From: SIG299 sp045531895
Lineage (GTDB): Bacteria > Bacillota > Clostridia > Lachnospirales > Lachnospiraceae
NCBI GenBank assembly: GCA_045531895.1
Contig: JAZSEW010000075.1
Span: forward strand, 1 to 64,000
Reading direction: 5' to 3'
Length of the DNA stretch: 64,000 nt
Part shown: positions 33,151 to 42,500 of the stretch, one piece after another
Numbering within the stretch: position 1 is the first letter of the stretch
How the letters are laid out: every line of letters starts with the position of its first letter
The notes under the pieces: generated by a model
Seen by the model: only the letters and a program-made list of their open reading frames with translations
The model's database searches: none
Told to the model about the DNA's origin: nothing
Translations under genes and position numbers: made by a program

Positions 33151-34341
33151 ATGGAAAGAAAAGTCGGTACAATTTCAAGAGGAATCCGTGGACCAATCAT
33201 CAGAGAAGGTGATAATCTTGTTGATATCGCTGTGAACTGCGTTTTAGAAGCAGCAGAAAGCGAAGGCTTCTCCTTAAGAGACAGAGACGTTATCGCCCTC
33301 ACAGAGTCCATCGTAGCCAGAGCACAGGGAAATTACGCTTCCGTAGAGGATATTGCGGCAGACGTAAAAGCAAAATTAGGCGGTGGCACCATCGGTGTTA
33401 TCTTCCCTATTTTATCCCGTAACCGTTTTGCAATCTGCTTAAAGGGCATTGCAATGGGTGCAAAAAAGGTAGTCTTAATGTTAAGCTACCCAAGCGACGA
33501 AGTAGGTAATGCGCTCTTAACTTACGACCAGTTAGATGACGCTGGCATCAATCCTTACTCCGACGTTTTAACATTGGAAAAATATAGAGAACTGTTCGGC
33601 GAGAACGTTCACGAATTCACCGGTGTTGACTATGTAGAATACTACTCCAACATCATCCGTGAAGCTGGTGCAGAGGTTGAGGTTATTTTTGCAAACAACC
33701 CAAGAACCATCTTACAGTATACAGACTGTGTTCTTACCTGTGACATCCACACACGTAAGAGAACCAAGCGCATCTTACTCGAAAACGGTGCCAAAATTGT
33801 CTGTGGTTTAGACGATATCCTTACTGCTTCCGTAAACGGCAGTGGCTTTAATGAAAAGTACGGTTTGCTTGGTTCCAACAAGTCCACCGAGGACAAGATT
33901 AAGCTCTTCCCTCAGGACTGCCAGGATTTAGTAGAAAATATTCAGGCTGAAATTTTAAAGAAGACCGGTAAGCATGTAGAAGTTATGGTCTATGGCGACG
34001 GTGCTTTCAAGGACCCACAGGGTAAAATTTGGGAATTAGCAGACCCGGTTGTATCCCCTGCATTTACAAGCGGTCTTATCGGCACTCCAAACGAATTAAA
34101 GTTAAAGTATCTTGCCGATAACGATTTCAAGAACTTAAGCGGCGCTGAGTTAAAGGACGCTATCTCCAAGAGCATCAAAGAAAAGGACAAGAACCTGGTT
34201 GGTAACATGGCTTCCCAGGGTACTACTCCAAGACAGCTTACCGATCTCATCGGTTCTCTCTGTGACTTAACCAGCGGTTCCGGCGATAAGGGTACACCAA
34301 TTATTCTGATTCAGGGCTATTTCGACAACTTTACAGATTAA
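33151..34341 (+). CDS. Orphan F420-0:gamma-glutamyl ligase-like (CofE-like) protein
   Basis: The 396-residue protein contains the CofE/FbiB ligase-type fold: a nucleotide/metal-binding start (RGIRGPIIREGDNLVDI), the DVIALTESIVARAQGN segment (about 46-61), and a C-terminal block with PVVSPAFTSGLIGTPNELKL (about 300-319). True CofE adds glutamate to coenzyme F420. No other F420 biosynthesis gene is present here, and members of this bacterial group are not expected to make F420. A longer middle and C-terminal region distinguishes it from archaeal CofE (about 250 residues). I infer a different ligase reaction. It has its own promoter, and its terminator is part of the fold-back element downstream. 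Confidence 0.75.
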   Translation: MERKVGTISRGIRGPIIREGDNLVDIAVNCVLEAAESEGFSLRDRDVIALTESIVARAQGNYASVEDIAADVKAKLGGGTIGVIFPILSRNRFAICLKGIAMGAKKVVLMLSYPSDEVGNALLTYDQLDDAGINPYSDVLTLEKYRELFGENVHEFTGVDYVEYYSNIIREAGAEVEVIFANNPRTILQYTDCVLTCDIHTRKRTKRILLENGAKIVCGLDDILTASVNGSGFNEKYGLLGSNKSTEDKIKLFPQDCQDLVENIQAEILKKTGKHVEVMVYGDGAFKDPQGKIWELADPVVSPAFTSGLIGTPNELKLKYLADNDFKNLSGAELKDAISKSIKEKDKNLVGNMASQGTTPRQLTDLIGSLCDLTSGSGDKGTPIILIQGYFDNFTD

Positions 34342-34342
34342 G

Positions 34343-34530
34343 AATTATTGTTCACATGAAACATAAAATTAACCTCCAGCTTGCGTGCTTGCACGTAAAG
34401 ATGGAGGTTTTTTATGTTTTGTGTGGAACGTCACCAAAGTGAGATGAATAAAACCTACGTCGCAAAGCGACGACTGGCGGCACCGCCGACAGGTTTTATG
34501 AATCACAGTTTGGTGATGTGAACAATAATT
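34343..34530. mobile_element. 188-bp MITE-like element with 15-bp terminal inverted repeats
   Basis: Perfect terminal inverted repeats AATTATTGTTCACAT (34343-34357) and its complement (34516-34530) enclose nested stems. A terminator hairpin (arms ACCTCCA/TGGAGGT, ending in TTTTTT, about 34361-34416) comes first. Then ACGTCACCAAA pairs with TTTGGTGATGT, and inside that ATAAAACCT with AGGTTTTAT, around two GC-rich hairpins (CGTCG/CGACG and GGCGG/CCGCC). There is no coding capacity and no clear target-site duplication. It separates the CofE-like gene from the convergent lipoprotein gene. Confidence 0.65.
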
Positions 34531-34553
34531 TGCAGCTTTTTTACGTCACCGCA

Positions 34554-35579
34554 CTAATTCACCGGCACATATCCTGCCTCTTCAATAATCCGGCTTCCTC
34601 TCTCGGAAAGCACTGCATTTACCCATTTCGCAACGTTACCATCCTCTGGTTCATCCGCCCGATATACCACAAACCCATTCGTATAAATCGGGTAGGCCCC
34701 GCTCTTAATGGTTTCAATAGAAGGTGCAACACCATCTACCGCCAGCATTTTGATGGTATCCCTCTTATACATGGTGTTCACATAGTAAAAGTAAGAATAA
34801 CCAATAGCATTTTCTGCATTATCATACTCTGCAATTGCATCAACAAGGGCACCCATCTCCCCTTGAATCTGATTGACCGGAGGCACCATGATTTCCTTCT
34901 CCTTCATCACTAAAGAAAGCATCGCCGTCTGGCTTCCGGAACCGGTCGGACGCTGATACGCAATAATATCCTCGTTGGTTCCTCCCACTTCAGACCAATT
35001 GGTAATCTCTCCCGTATATATTTTCTGAATTTCCTCAAACGTCAGCCCATCCACAGGATTTTTCGTATTTACAATAAATACAAATGCAGAGCTTGTGGTA
35101 GGAATAATAGTAAGCTCCACTCCCTGCTGCTTTGCGTATTCCTTATCTTCCTCGGAAATTTCCGCTGCAAAGATAACATCCACCTTACCATCAATTAAAT
35201 TTCTGTATACTTCACTGGAACGCGTGGTAGTATATGTAAAAGCAAGGTCACTTTCCTTCATTCCCAGGAAGTTTGCCGCAATACTGTCTACCAGTGGATG
35301 AATGGCCAAGGAAGCATCCACCTTTGGATAATTTTCCAGCGTAAATAATGGTTCCTCCGCTACAGGTGTTACCGTCGGTTCCACGGTCGGCGTTGGCATG
35401 GCTGTTGGTTCTACTGTCGGTGCTGTGGTTGGCTCCGGTCTCTCCGTAACGTCCGTTAATTTTATCTCTTCCTGTGATTCGCCCAGTCCCGCCGTCGCGG
35501 ACCGGTACCAATAGACACATCCGCAAACAATACCTGCCATAGCAAGCACTGCTGCTATCATAATCAATACTTTTTTCAT
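34554..35579 (-). CDS. PstS-like substrate-binding lipoprotein with Pro/Thr-rich linker
   Basis: The 341-residue protein has a lipoprotein signal with Cys near residue 20 (AGIVCGC), then a low-complexity linker of repeated PT/EPT units (about 48-75), then a PBP-like domain of the PstS type. That domain contains DVIFAAEISEEDKEYA, the FEEIQKIYTGEITNWSEVGG motif (about 181-200) and the phosphate-site-like QRPTGSGSQT (about 209-218). The family binds phosphate for the Pst transporter, but no pstCAB genes follow, so a sensor or scavenging role is possible. It follows the next gene by 12 bp on the same strand, in an operon-like arrangement. GGGAG precedes the ATG. Confidence 0.82.
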   Translation of the reverse strand: MKKVLIMIAAVLAMAGIVCGCVYWYRSATAGLGESQEEIKLTDVTERPEPTTAPTVEPTAMPTPTVEPTVTPVAEEPLFTLENYPKVDASLAIHPLVDSIAANFLGMKESDLAFTYTTTRSSEVYRNLIDGKVDVIFAAEISEEDKEYAKQQGVELTIIPTTSSAFVFIVNTKNPVDGLTFEEIQKIYTGEITNWSEVGGTNEDIIAYQRPTGSGSQTAMLSLVMKEKEIMVPPVNQIQGEMGALVDAIAEYDNAENAIGYSYFYYVNTMYKRDTIKMLAVDGVAPSIETIKSGAYPIYTNGFVVYRADEPEDGNVAKWVNAVLSERGSRIIEEAGYVPVN

Positions 35580-35591
35580 CCAAACACTCCC

Positions 35592-37241
35592 TTAGTCAAA
35601 TATTTTCAACATATTATCTTCAAACTCACCCAATACCATACGGAAATCAAAATCCTCCAAAGATGGTATGGTTACATACACACTAATTCCATCCAGCCTG
35701 CATTCCAATGTATCTACCAGCGCAGAAATTTCCGCCTGGGAGCACTCCGTTTTTCGTGCCAGGACCTCCAATGCTCTGGCCTGGATAACATCCTTATATC
35801 CACTGTATTTATGAAAAATATCTTCCAGTTCTGTCAATTCTTCCCCGGTTACATAATTATATGCTCTGGTATTATCCAAGAACTGCCGAATAGCTCCATC
35901 CCCTTCTGTCCAGTCTATATAGGCACCGCCTGCCATGGCAAAATAAACATAGCGGTATGCCTCAATCAGCTTATCCCGATAGGTTGCTTCATAAACTTCC
36001 ATGGGCATTTCATAAACTACTCCATTCCCATCGAATTCAACGATATTTGCATACTGTTGCGTATCAGAATTATAATACATCTGGGCATCCGGTTTCAAAA
36101 ACAGGATATAAAACTTATCCGGATTATTCTTTGCAATGGTTCTGTATTCCTCCACTTGTTCTTCTACAGAAATAAGAAATTCTTCTTCCATAGCATAATA
36201 ACGCTCCAGCTTATCTTGTGCCAGCCGATTTTCTATGTATGTGTTCCAAACGGTGATATCATACCAGAAATTAGGCTCCAGATAACCATATTCAATTCGC
36301 TTAAAAGCATCATAATTTTGGGTATCCGCACAGGTAAACACATTCTCAAAGCCGATATCATCTCTCGCAAAAATGCTCTCTTTCGTCATAAACCCGGAAT
36401 ACACCGCAATCTGGTCTGCTTCATCCACCATGCGGAGTGTAGCCACATAATTCTTAAAATAAAAACAGATTTCCGACGGTGTGAACATAAACTGATAGTC
36501 TTCACTTTCCATATAACCTTTTACCAGCTTATATACCTGATTTTCATCCGGTGAAACTGCTGTATTTGATTCCCAGTCCATATCCTCGTCATATATACTT
36601 TCCTGTGCCAGCATATCATAAAATGCCCTGCGGACACATTGCGTAATATCCGCATCCGGCAGGAACAAGTCCTTAAGCTCCAACCGTTCTCCGGTCACCA
36701 GATTATAATTCAGATACAACTGCTCATACCGATTTTCATCACCAACATGATAACTAATCGAAATAACATTGGCAAAATTTCCTCTGACATAAAAACTGCC
36801 ATAATTCGCTTTTGGGTATTTCTTCAATAGTTCCTCTACCCTGCCGTAAATCTCCTGATTAATTTTCTCCTGTACTTCCAGGTCCTTTAAACCATCAATT
36901 TGCGGAATTTTTATTTCCACATCATCCGATCGGGATTCCAATACTGTTTGAATCAGTAAATCATTTTCATCATAGGTTCCGTACAAGTCGATTCCTGTCT
37001 CGGGCAGAGCTGCCGGTGGTTCTTCCACCACTGGTGTTACCACAGGCTGCTCCGCTGCCAAAGTTGGCGTGATTGACACCTTGGCCGGAGTTTTCGTTGG
37101 TACAAACGTCATCGCCGGGTTCTGCGCAGAATTCTCTTTGTTCTCCTGTCTGACATGCCAAATACCGGCATATGTCACTGCAACGGCACATACAGCAAAC
37201 AAACCTACCACAAGAATCATTCTCTGAATCAGTTTTTTCAC
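35592..37241 (-). CDS. Membrane-anchored DUF4163/DUF3298-like protein with Pro/Thr-rich linker
   Basis: The 549-residue protein has an N-terminal helix (about 4-27) and then an extracellular linker rich in Pro, Thr and Val (about 40-80). A domain like DUF4163/DUF3298 follows, including the YLNYNLVTGERLELKDLFLP segment (about 175-194). The C-terminal part has no motif I recognise. I chose the GTG at 37241, since AGGGG lies seven bases upstream. The linker resembles that of the PstS-like protein encoded 12 bp downstream, which suggests that the two work together at the cell surface. Confidence 0.65.
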   Translation of the reverse strand: MKKLIQRMILVVGLFAVCAVAVTYAGIWHVRQENKENSAQNPAMTFVPTKTPAKVSITPTLAAEQPVVTPVVEEPPAALPETGIDLYGTYDENDLLIQTVLESRSDDVEIKIPQIDGLKDLEVQEKINQEIYGRVEELLKKYPKANYGSFYVRGNFANVISISYHVGDENRYEQLYLNYNLVTGERLELKDLFLPDADITQCVRRAFYDMLAQESIYDEDMDWESNTAVSPDENQVYKLVKGYMESEDYQFMFTPSEICFYFKNYVATLRMVDEADQIAVYSGFMTKESIFARDDIGFENVFTCADTQNYDAFKRIEYGYLEPNFWYDITVWNTYIENRLAQDKLERYYAMEEEFLISVEEQVEEYRTIAKNNPDKFYILFLKPDAQMYYNSDTQQYANIVEFDGNGVVYEMPMEVYEATYRDKLIEAYRYVYFAMAGGAYIDWTEGDGAIRQFLDNTRAYNYVTGEELTELEDIFHKYSGYKDVIQARALEVLARKTECSQAEISALVDTLECRLDGISVYVTIPSLEDFDFRMVLGEFEDNMLKIFD

Positions 37242-37281
37242 ATGTCTTCCCCTCACTTTCCTGTTTTATGAAATGCGCCGT

Positions 37282-38034
37282 TTAAAGAAGCATATCCATA
37301 ATCAGCATCAACGTAAATCCCACCAGCAGTGAATATGTGGATATTCTCTCATACCCGTGACTGTGGGTTTCCGGAATCATTTCATCACTGATAATATACA
37401 GCATGGTTCCTCCTGCAAAAGACAGCGCAAACGGCAAAATTGTCACAGATAAATTTGCCACAAAGAAACCAAGCAGACAGCCTGCCACTTCAATGAAACC
37501 GGTGGCCGTGGCAAGCAAAAAGGCTCTTCCCCTGCTCACACCGGACATTACCAGCGGAGATACGGTAACAATACCCTCCGGAATGTTTTGCAGAGCAATA
37601 CCAACCGCTACTGTCAAGGCTGCATTCACATCATCATTACCAAAACCAACGCCTGCTGCCATACCTTCCGGCAGATTGTGAATTGCCACTGCCAGTACAA
37701 ATAAAAGTGCCCTGCTTAAGTTTTTATTGTTCGCATGCTCCTCCGCATCCGTTCCTGCTATTTTATGCAGGTGAGGTGTTACCTTGTCCATCAAATTTAG
37801 GAACAGGGCTCCTGCAAAAATCCCAACCACAGGAATCACCATCTGCGCACCACTTACCAGTTCAAAGGCCGGTGCAATGAGACCATTTACCGCTGCTGCT
37901 AACATAATTCCAGCAGCAAAGCTTAAAATCATATCATTCACTTTATGAGATACATTTTTTACACAAAAGCCGATGGCTGCACCGATGATGGTAGCACCAC
38001 CGATACCAAGGGCTGTAAGTAAAACCATTTGCAT
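37282..38034 (-). CDS. ZIP-family metal transporter
   Basis: The 250-residue membrane protein has eight predicted helices and the ZIP signature metal-binding helices: HNLPEGMAAGVGF (about 120-132) and QNIPEGIVTVSPL (about 150-162), with a His-containing loop between helices III and IV (PHLHKIAG). It probably imports Zn2+ or another divalent metal, like ZupT. GGAGG precedes the ATG. It is 40 bp from the lipoprotein operon and may be in the same transcript. Confidence 0.92.
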   Translation of the reverse strand: MQMVLLTALGIGGATIIGAAIGFCVKNVSHKVNDMILSFAAGIMLAAAVNGLIAPAFELVSGAQMVIPVVGIFAGALFLNLMDKVTPHLHKIAGTDAEEHANNKNLSRALLFVLAVAIHNLPEGMAAGVGFGNDDVNAALTVAVGIALQNIPEGIVTVSPLVMSGVSRGRAFLLATATGFIEVAGCLLGFFVANLSVTILPFALSFAGGTMLYIISDEMIPETHSHGYERISTYSLLVGFTLMLIMDMLL

Positions 38035-38067
38035 GCTATTTTCCTCCCTCTTTTTACTTAATTTATG

Positions 38068-38778
38068 CTATTTCTCGAACTTCCATCCATGATCCTCATG
38101 ATAAATCATCTGCTTTGTCATTCCACCATCAATGCAAATGTTTTCTCCTGTGATAAAGCCGGCTTTATCCGAGCAAAGAAACAGTACCATGTTGGCAATA
38201 TCCAGCGGATTTCCTACCCGACCTGCCGGATGCTGGGTTGCGTCCGGACCTTCATACACTGTGTAGTCTGTATCAATCCACCCCGGAGAAATCGAGTTGA
38301 CTCGCACTTTTCCGGAAAGACTTACTGCCAGAGCGTGGGTCAATGCATGAATCCCTCCCTTTGCCGCTGTATAACTTTCACTTTGCGGATGGCTCATGCG
38401 GTCACGACTGGAAGAAATATTGATAATGCCGGCTCCCGCTGCAAAATAAGGCAAAAACAGCTTGGATAAATAAAATGCCGATGTCACTCCAACGTTCAGG
38501 GCATAAGTAAATTCTTCATAAGTACACTTCTCAATACCTTTAAATAGCGGCTTTGCATTATTGATTAAATAATCCACATGTCCGTGCTCTGCTATCACCT
38601 TTTCCGCAAACTGCTCCAAGGTTTGTTTATCTCCAACATCTCCTTGAAAATAAGCATTTTCCTGTAAATCAATGACACAGACCTTTGCGCCCAGCTTTTC
38701 AAATTCCTCGCAGATGCATTTCCCAATCCCCTGTGCGCCCCCGGTTACTACAACCACCTTGTTTTCAAAATTGAACAT
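38068..38778 (-). CDS. Short-chain dehydrogenase/reductase
   Basis: The 236-residue protein shows the SDR cofactor motif TGGAQGIG (12-19), NNA (about 91-93), and the catalytic Ser in ISSSRD and Tyr/Lys in YTAAKGG (about 133-139). The Asp near residue 37 (VIDLQ) after the second strand favours NAD(H) over NADP(H). The substrate is unknown. AGAGAGG precedes the ATG. It lies between the YbaK-type deacylase and the ZIP gene on the same strand. Confidence 0.9.
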   Translation of the reverse strand: MFNFENKVVVVTGGAQGIGKCICEEFEKLGAKVCVIDLQENAYFQGDVGDKQTLEQFAEKVIAEHGHVDYLINNAKPLFKGIEKCTYEEFTYALNVGVTSAFYLSKLFLPYFAAGAGIINISSSRDRMSHPQSESYTAAKGGIHALTHALAVSLSGKVRVNSISPGWIDTDYTVYEGPDATQHPAGRVGNPLDIANMVLFLCSDKAGFITGENICIDGGMTKQMIYHEDHGWKFEK

Positions 38779-38826
38779 AGATAACTATTCCTCTCTTTAT
38801 TTTTGCGTTCTATTATGCTTTGAGCA

Positions 38827-39369
38827 TCATAACTTCACCACTGTATATTCATGATGCACCGCCTGTAAAAACGGTCCAAATATATCTGCTATCTTCAGCC
38901 TCAGACTGGAGGTATTGATACATGGATGGCAGCCAAAATACTCTGCCTTCAAAACATCCTCATCTACCAGCAGAGTCACGTTATTTTCTGTGTCATTCAT
39001 CAGCCCCAGCACACTTACCGAACCCGGTGTGATATCCAGAAACTGCTCCATGTATTCTGCCGGGGCAAAGGATAGTCTGGCAGAATTTATCTGCTTGGAA
39101 ATATCCTTAGTGAGAAATTTTTTATCCTCTCTTATCATCAACAGATAAAACTTCGTTTTCTGGGCATTGCACAAAAATAAATTTTTGCAGATAACCGCCG
39201 GAGCCAGTACTTCATCAATGGCTGCACAGGCCTCCATGGTATTGGCCTCTTCATGGTCTACTCTTTCGTATTCAATACCAAGAGAATCCAGCAGGTCATA
39301 GGTGCGAATTTCTTTATCTAATCGTCCGTCATTACTCTCCGGACGTCCTTTTACTAATGTCAGTTCCAT
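38827..39369 (-). CDS. Prolyl-tRNA editing (YbaK/ProX-type) deacylase
   Basis: The 180-residue protein contains the YbaK/aa-tRNA-editing domain. It has the Lys-containing segment VICKNLFLCNAQKTKFYLLM (about 60-79), the GSVSVLGLMND loop (about 117-127) and the final GCHPCINTSSL motif (about 147-157), as in ProXp-ala/PrdX. It should hydrolyse mischarged Ala-tRNAPro in trans. I chose the ATG at 39369, with AAAGGA upstream; a second ATG 30 bp earlier lacks a usable site. Confidence 0.88.
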   Translation of the reverse strand: MELTLVKGRPESNDGRLDKEIRTYDLLDSLGIEYERVDHEEANTMEACAAIDEVLAPAVICKNLFLCNAQKTKFYLLMIREDKKFLTKDISKQINSARLSFAPAEYMEQFLDITPGSVSVLGLMNDTENNVTLLVDEDVLKAEYFGCHPCINTSSLRLKIADIFGPFLQAVHHEYTVVKL

Positions 39370-39415
39370 AATATTGTAATCCTTTCGTAATTTTTTCATT
39401 CCCTATATAGAGAAT

Positions 39416-39476
39416 CCCTCCTGCGCTCATCATATCACAATCTGCCATGCAAATTCAATGATTAGACGCAGGAGGG
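39416..39476 (-). terminator. Hairpin after the BlaR1-like gene
   Basis: Perfect 10-bp arms CCCTCCTGCG and CGCAGGAGGG are separated by a 41-nt loop. No strong T-run follows on the minus strand, so it may slow rather than stop RNA polymerase. Confidence 0.5.
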
Positions 39477-39502
39477 TTCGAAAAAAAATCTCAATATAAC
39501 GT

Positions 39503-42500
39503 TTACTCTTCTATCCAGCGGATTTGCTCAAAATCAAAGGTTTCATCCAGCTTTATGCCTTCGTTTGCCCACTGCATCTCATAATACGGAAACGCAGACC
39601 CGGACGTCCATGGATACAAAGCATAAGTGCCATCCTCTTCCTTTACCACACGATTCCTGTGCTCTCGCTGTACACTGCCCAGCTTCTCAATAATGCCCCA
39701 TTCATCCACCGGAAACGGCATTACCGCATTCCAAGCTTCACTACTTGCCTTTTCTCCGTTGATAAAGATTTCCCCATCCGCATTGCTGCAGGTTGCATTT
39801 ATCCACTTGCCATCCCGGTAAGTCACCGCTGCATGACCAAACGCACTGACACCATAACAGTTTACTATCACGGCATTTTCTTTAAAAGCTGCATCGTCAA
39901 TCCGGTTAAATCCATTTGGCAATATGACTTCTGTGCATTTCTCCATCTTTCCATTCCGGAACGTGAATACTGCCAGAGATACCGTATCACCAATCAGAAG
40001 TTCCGGTGTTCCATCCGCATCAAAATCAAGAATTCCCAAAAACAACTCTTTTTCCGCATTGGTCCAGTCACTGGTATCTCTTGTGGCGTATGGATTATTC
40101 AAGTCCGTCATATTGTCCGGGAAATTATAAATCACATCCCGGTATGCTTCCTGCCAGTTCATAAATGTCCGGTAATCCTCCGTCATACGCTCCGCCAGTT
40201 CCAGTTTGTTCTCCCTTGTGACGCGGTAACGTTCCATATAATACACACCGCCACCGGCCTTTGTATAAGAAATCAAATGCTTCCGCTCTTCATCCACATC
40301 TGTCAGTTGTAAACAGAAGGCATACTCAAACTGCAGTGTTTCCTGATTCCAGCACCAGTAATAATACGGAATACTGTTGTTTGGCGACCAGCCCCAGACT
40401 TCTAAATCCGGATAGCCGTCAAAATTGACATCCTTTAAGTTCACGGTATCTTCCATATGCGGACACTCCGTATACCCCTTATCAATGCCATCCACACCAT
40501 CTGTATCAATGGCTTCCTGCACCAAAATGGACTGATACGGTTCCCCTCCGGTATAGAGGATAATCTCCCGGACACCGTAAATATCCATGTCCGTACGTTT
40601 CTTACCAAGCACTTCGAAGGTGCATTCTTCTCCCATCAGCGGAAGCTTTATTGTTTTCAACACTTCATCCTCTGCAGAAGCAGAAGGCTGTGTTTGGGTT
40701 CCTGTCTCTTCCAAAGGCTGTGACTGCACCTTGACACTGTCTGTCGGATAGGAGGCATTTTCCAAATATGTAAGCAATTCCTTATCGTCGAAATACCACG
40801 TCATAATGTAATCATACCACTTATTTCCCTTTCGGGAATTTTCTTTGATGTAGGAAAAGAAACCATCCACGGAGTTCTCTGCCAAGTATAACCCGGAGTT
40901 TCGCATCTGCATTTTATACTTCACTGCATCCAGTACCTGCGACTGACATCCGTCCAGTCTCTCAAAAACTTCGTCCGTCGCCAGAAAAATTTCCATGAGT
41001 ATAATACCATTCTCCTGTCTGGCAGCCTCTTCTTTCTTTGCTTTCGAAGTAGCAGCAGAACGCATGGAAAAACCATTCGCCTCGTACATATTAAGAAGTG
41101 CTGTTGCCATATCCTCCCGCCCAAACAGTTCGTCCACTGCGTTAAAGCGTTCTCTGACAGAATGCAAATACTCCGAAGGAAAAGCAAATTCAGAATACGT
41201 TCCAAACGGATAATCAAAAACCGATACTCTGACCAAATCCACCGCAGATGCCTTTCGTAGCGCTTCCTGTGGGATATAATACATGGCATACCGTTCTGAC
41301 ATCTGGCCTGCCTCTAACATATCGTCTCTGTCAAACGGAACCTCCAGACGACCATTCTTTAACCATTCCGTTGCAGAATAAGCCGCATAGGGACTTTTTT
41401 CGTATCCCTTTTGATAAAGACGCTGTGACTTATCCACCGGTGTTTTGGATGGGGTTGGTACATCAGAACCTTCCGGCACTTCATCACCCTTCACCGGTAC
41501 CCAGAGCAGGTTTTCTTTCGCCGTCAATTCCTCATAAGAAACTGCCAGTTCGTCCGAATACAATTTCTGATACAGACCATCCTCCGGCATAAAGTTTTGC
41601 TTACTCTGTGAGGAATTCCAGCGTATGACATTCCGGTCATCCAACACAGCCAGCCCCGGAGCCAAATCCAGAAAAATAAATTCTTCCGACGGCTGTTTCT
41701 TCATCAGTTCCAAAATTTCCTGAGACCAGCTCGTATATGCCACACTTGGTTCTTCGAAGCTCAGATGGAACCAAAACAATCCGGATCTGTCAAATTCTTT
41801 CGACAGTACAAGCAGACTTGTTCCATCGGACAAGACTTCATGCTGCACATCGTACTCATATAACGGTACTCCGGAAACATAATAACCATCCTCGTCTCCC
41901 CAGAACGGCAGAAAATTTTCATTAAACAACTGCCCTCTGACACGCTCTGAAAACTCTTCATATATCTCTTCATATCCTTCTTCCCTGTTCCATACCTTAT
42001 CCACCGGAAAGGCACGTTCAAAGGAAACCACCGGTTGCTCGGCTTCGTGTGCCTGTATCCGTTCCATAACACGACGGCAGGTTTCTTCCTCTATTTTCGC
42101 AATCAGCCTGGTGTTGCAGGCCTGCTCTACCACATAACCGCCTTCATACAATAGCATGGAATGTTTTACTCCCACTGCATCGGTAAAGGTAATGGTCTGG
42201 GCGGCAAGTTCTGAAAACTCCGGCAAATCGGTACTATCCGGCTGAATGAAAGTGGCATTATTCAGCTCCGCGAGAAAATTCCAAAGCAGTTCTTCCTCCA
42301 TGGATAAGCCATTCGCCGTAACTGCGTTCTCCAGATGAAGCCGCTTGCTAAATACCTCTCTTCCTTCGTGAAACCATAAATCGTTTATACGCTCGCAGAG
42401 TATCACACAGTAGGTTGGGTCCACACCATCCTCCATCACATCGTCCCGGTGAAATACTCTTTGCTTATAAGGCGTACTTTCCCAGCTGCTCATCCCATAC

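Noticed and set aside
35811..36554. A 247-codon frame opposite the DUF3298-like gene
   Set aside because: Antisense shadow without a ribosome binding site or known motif.
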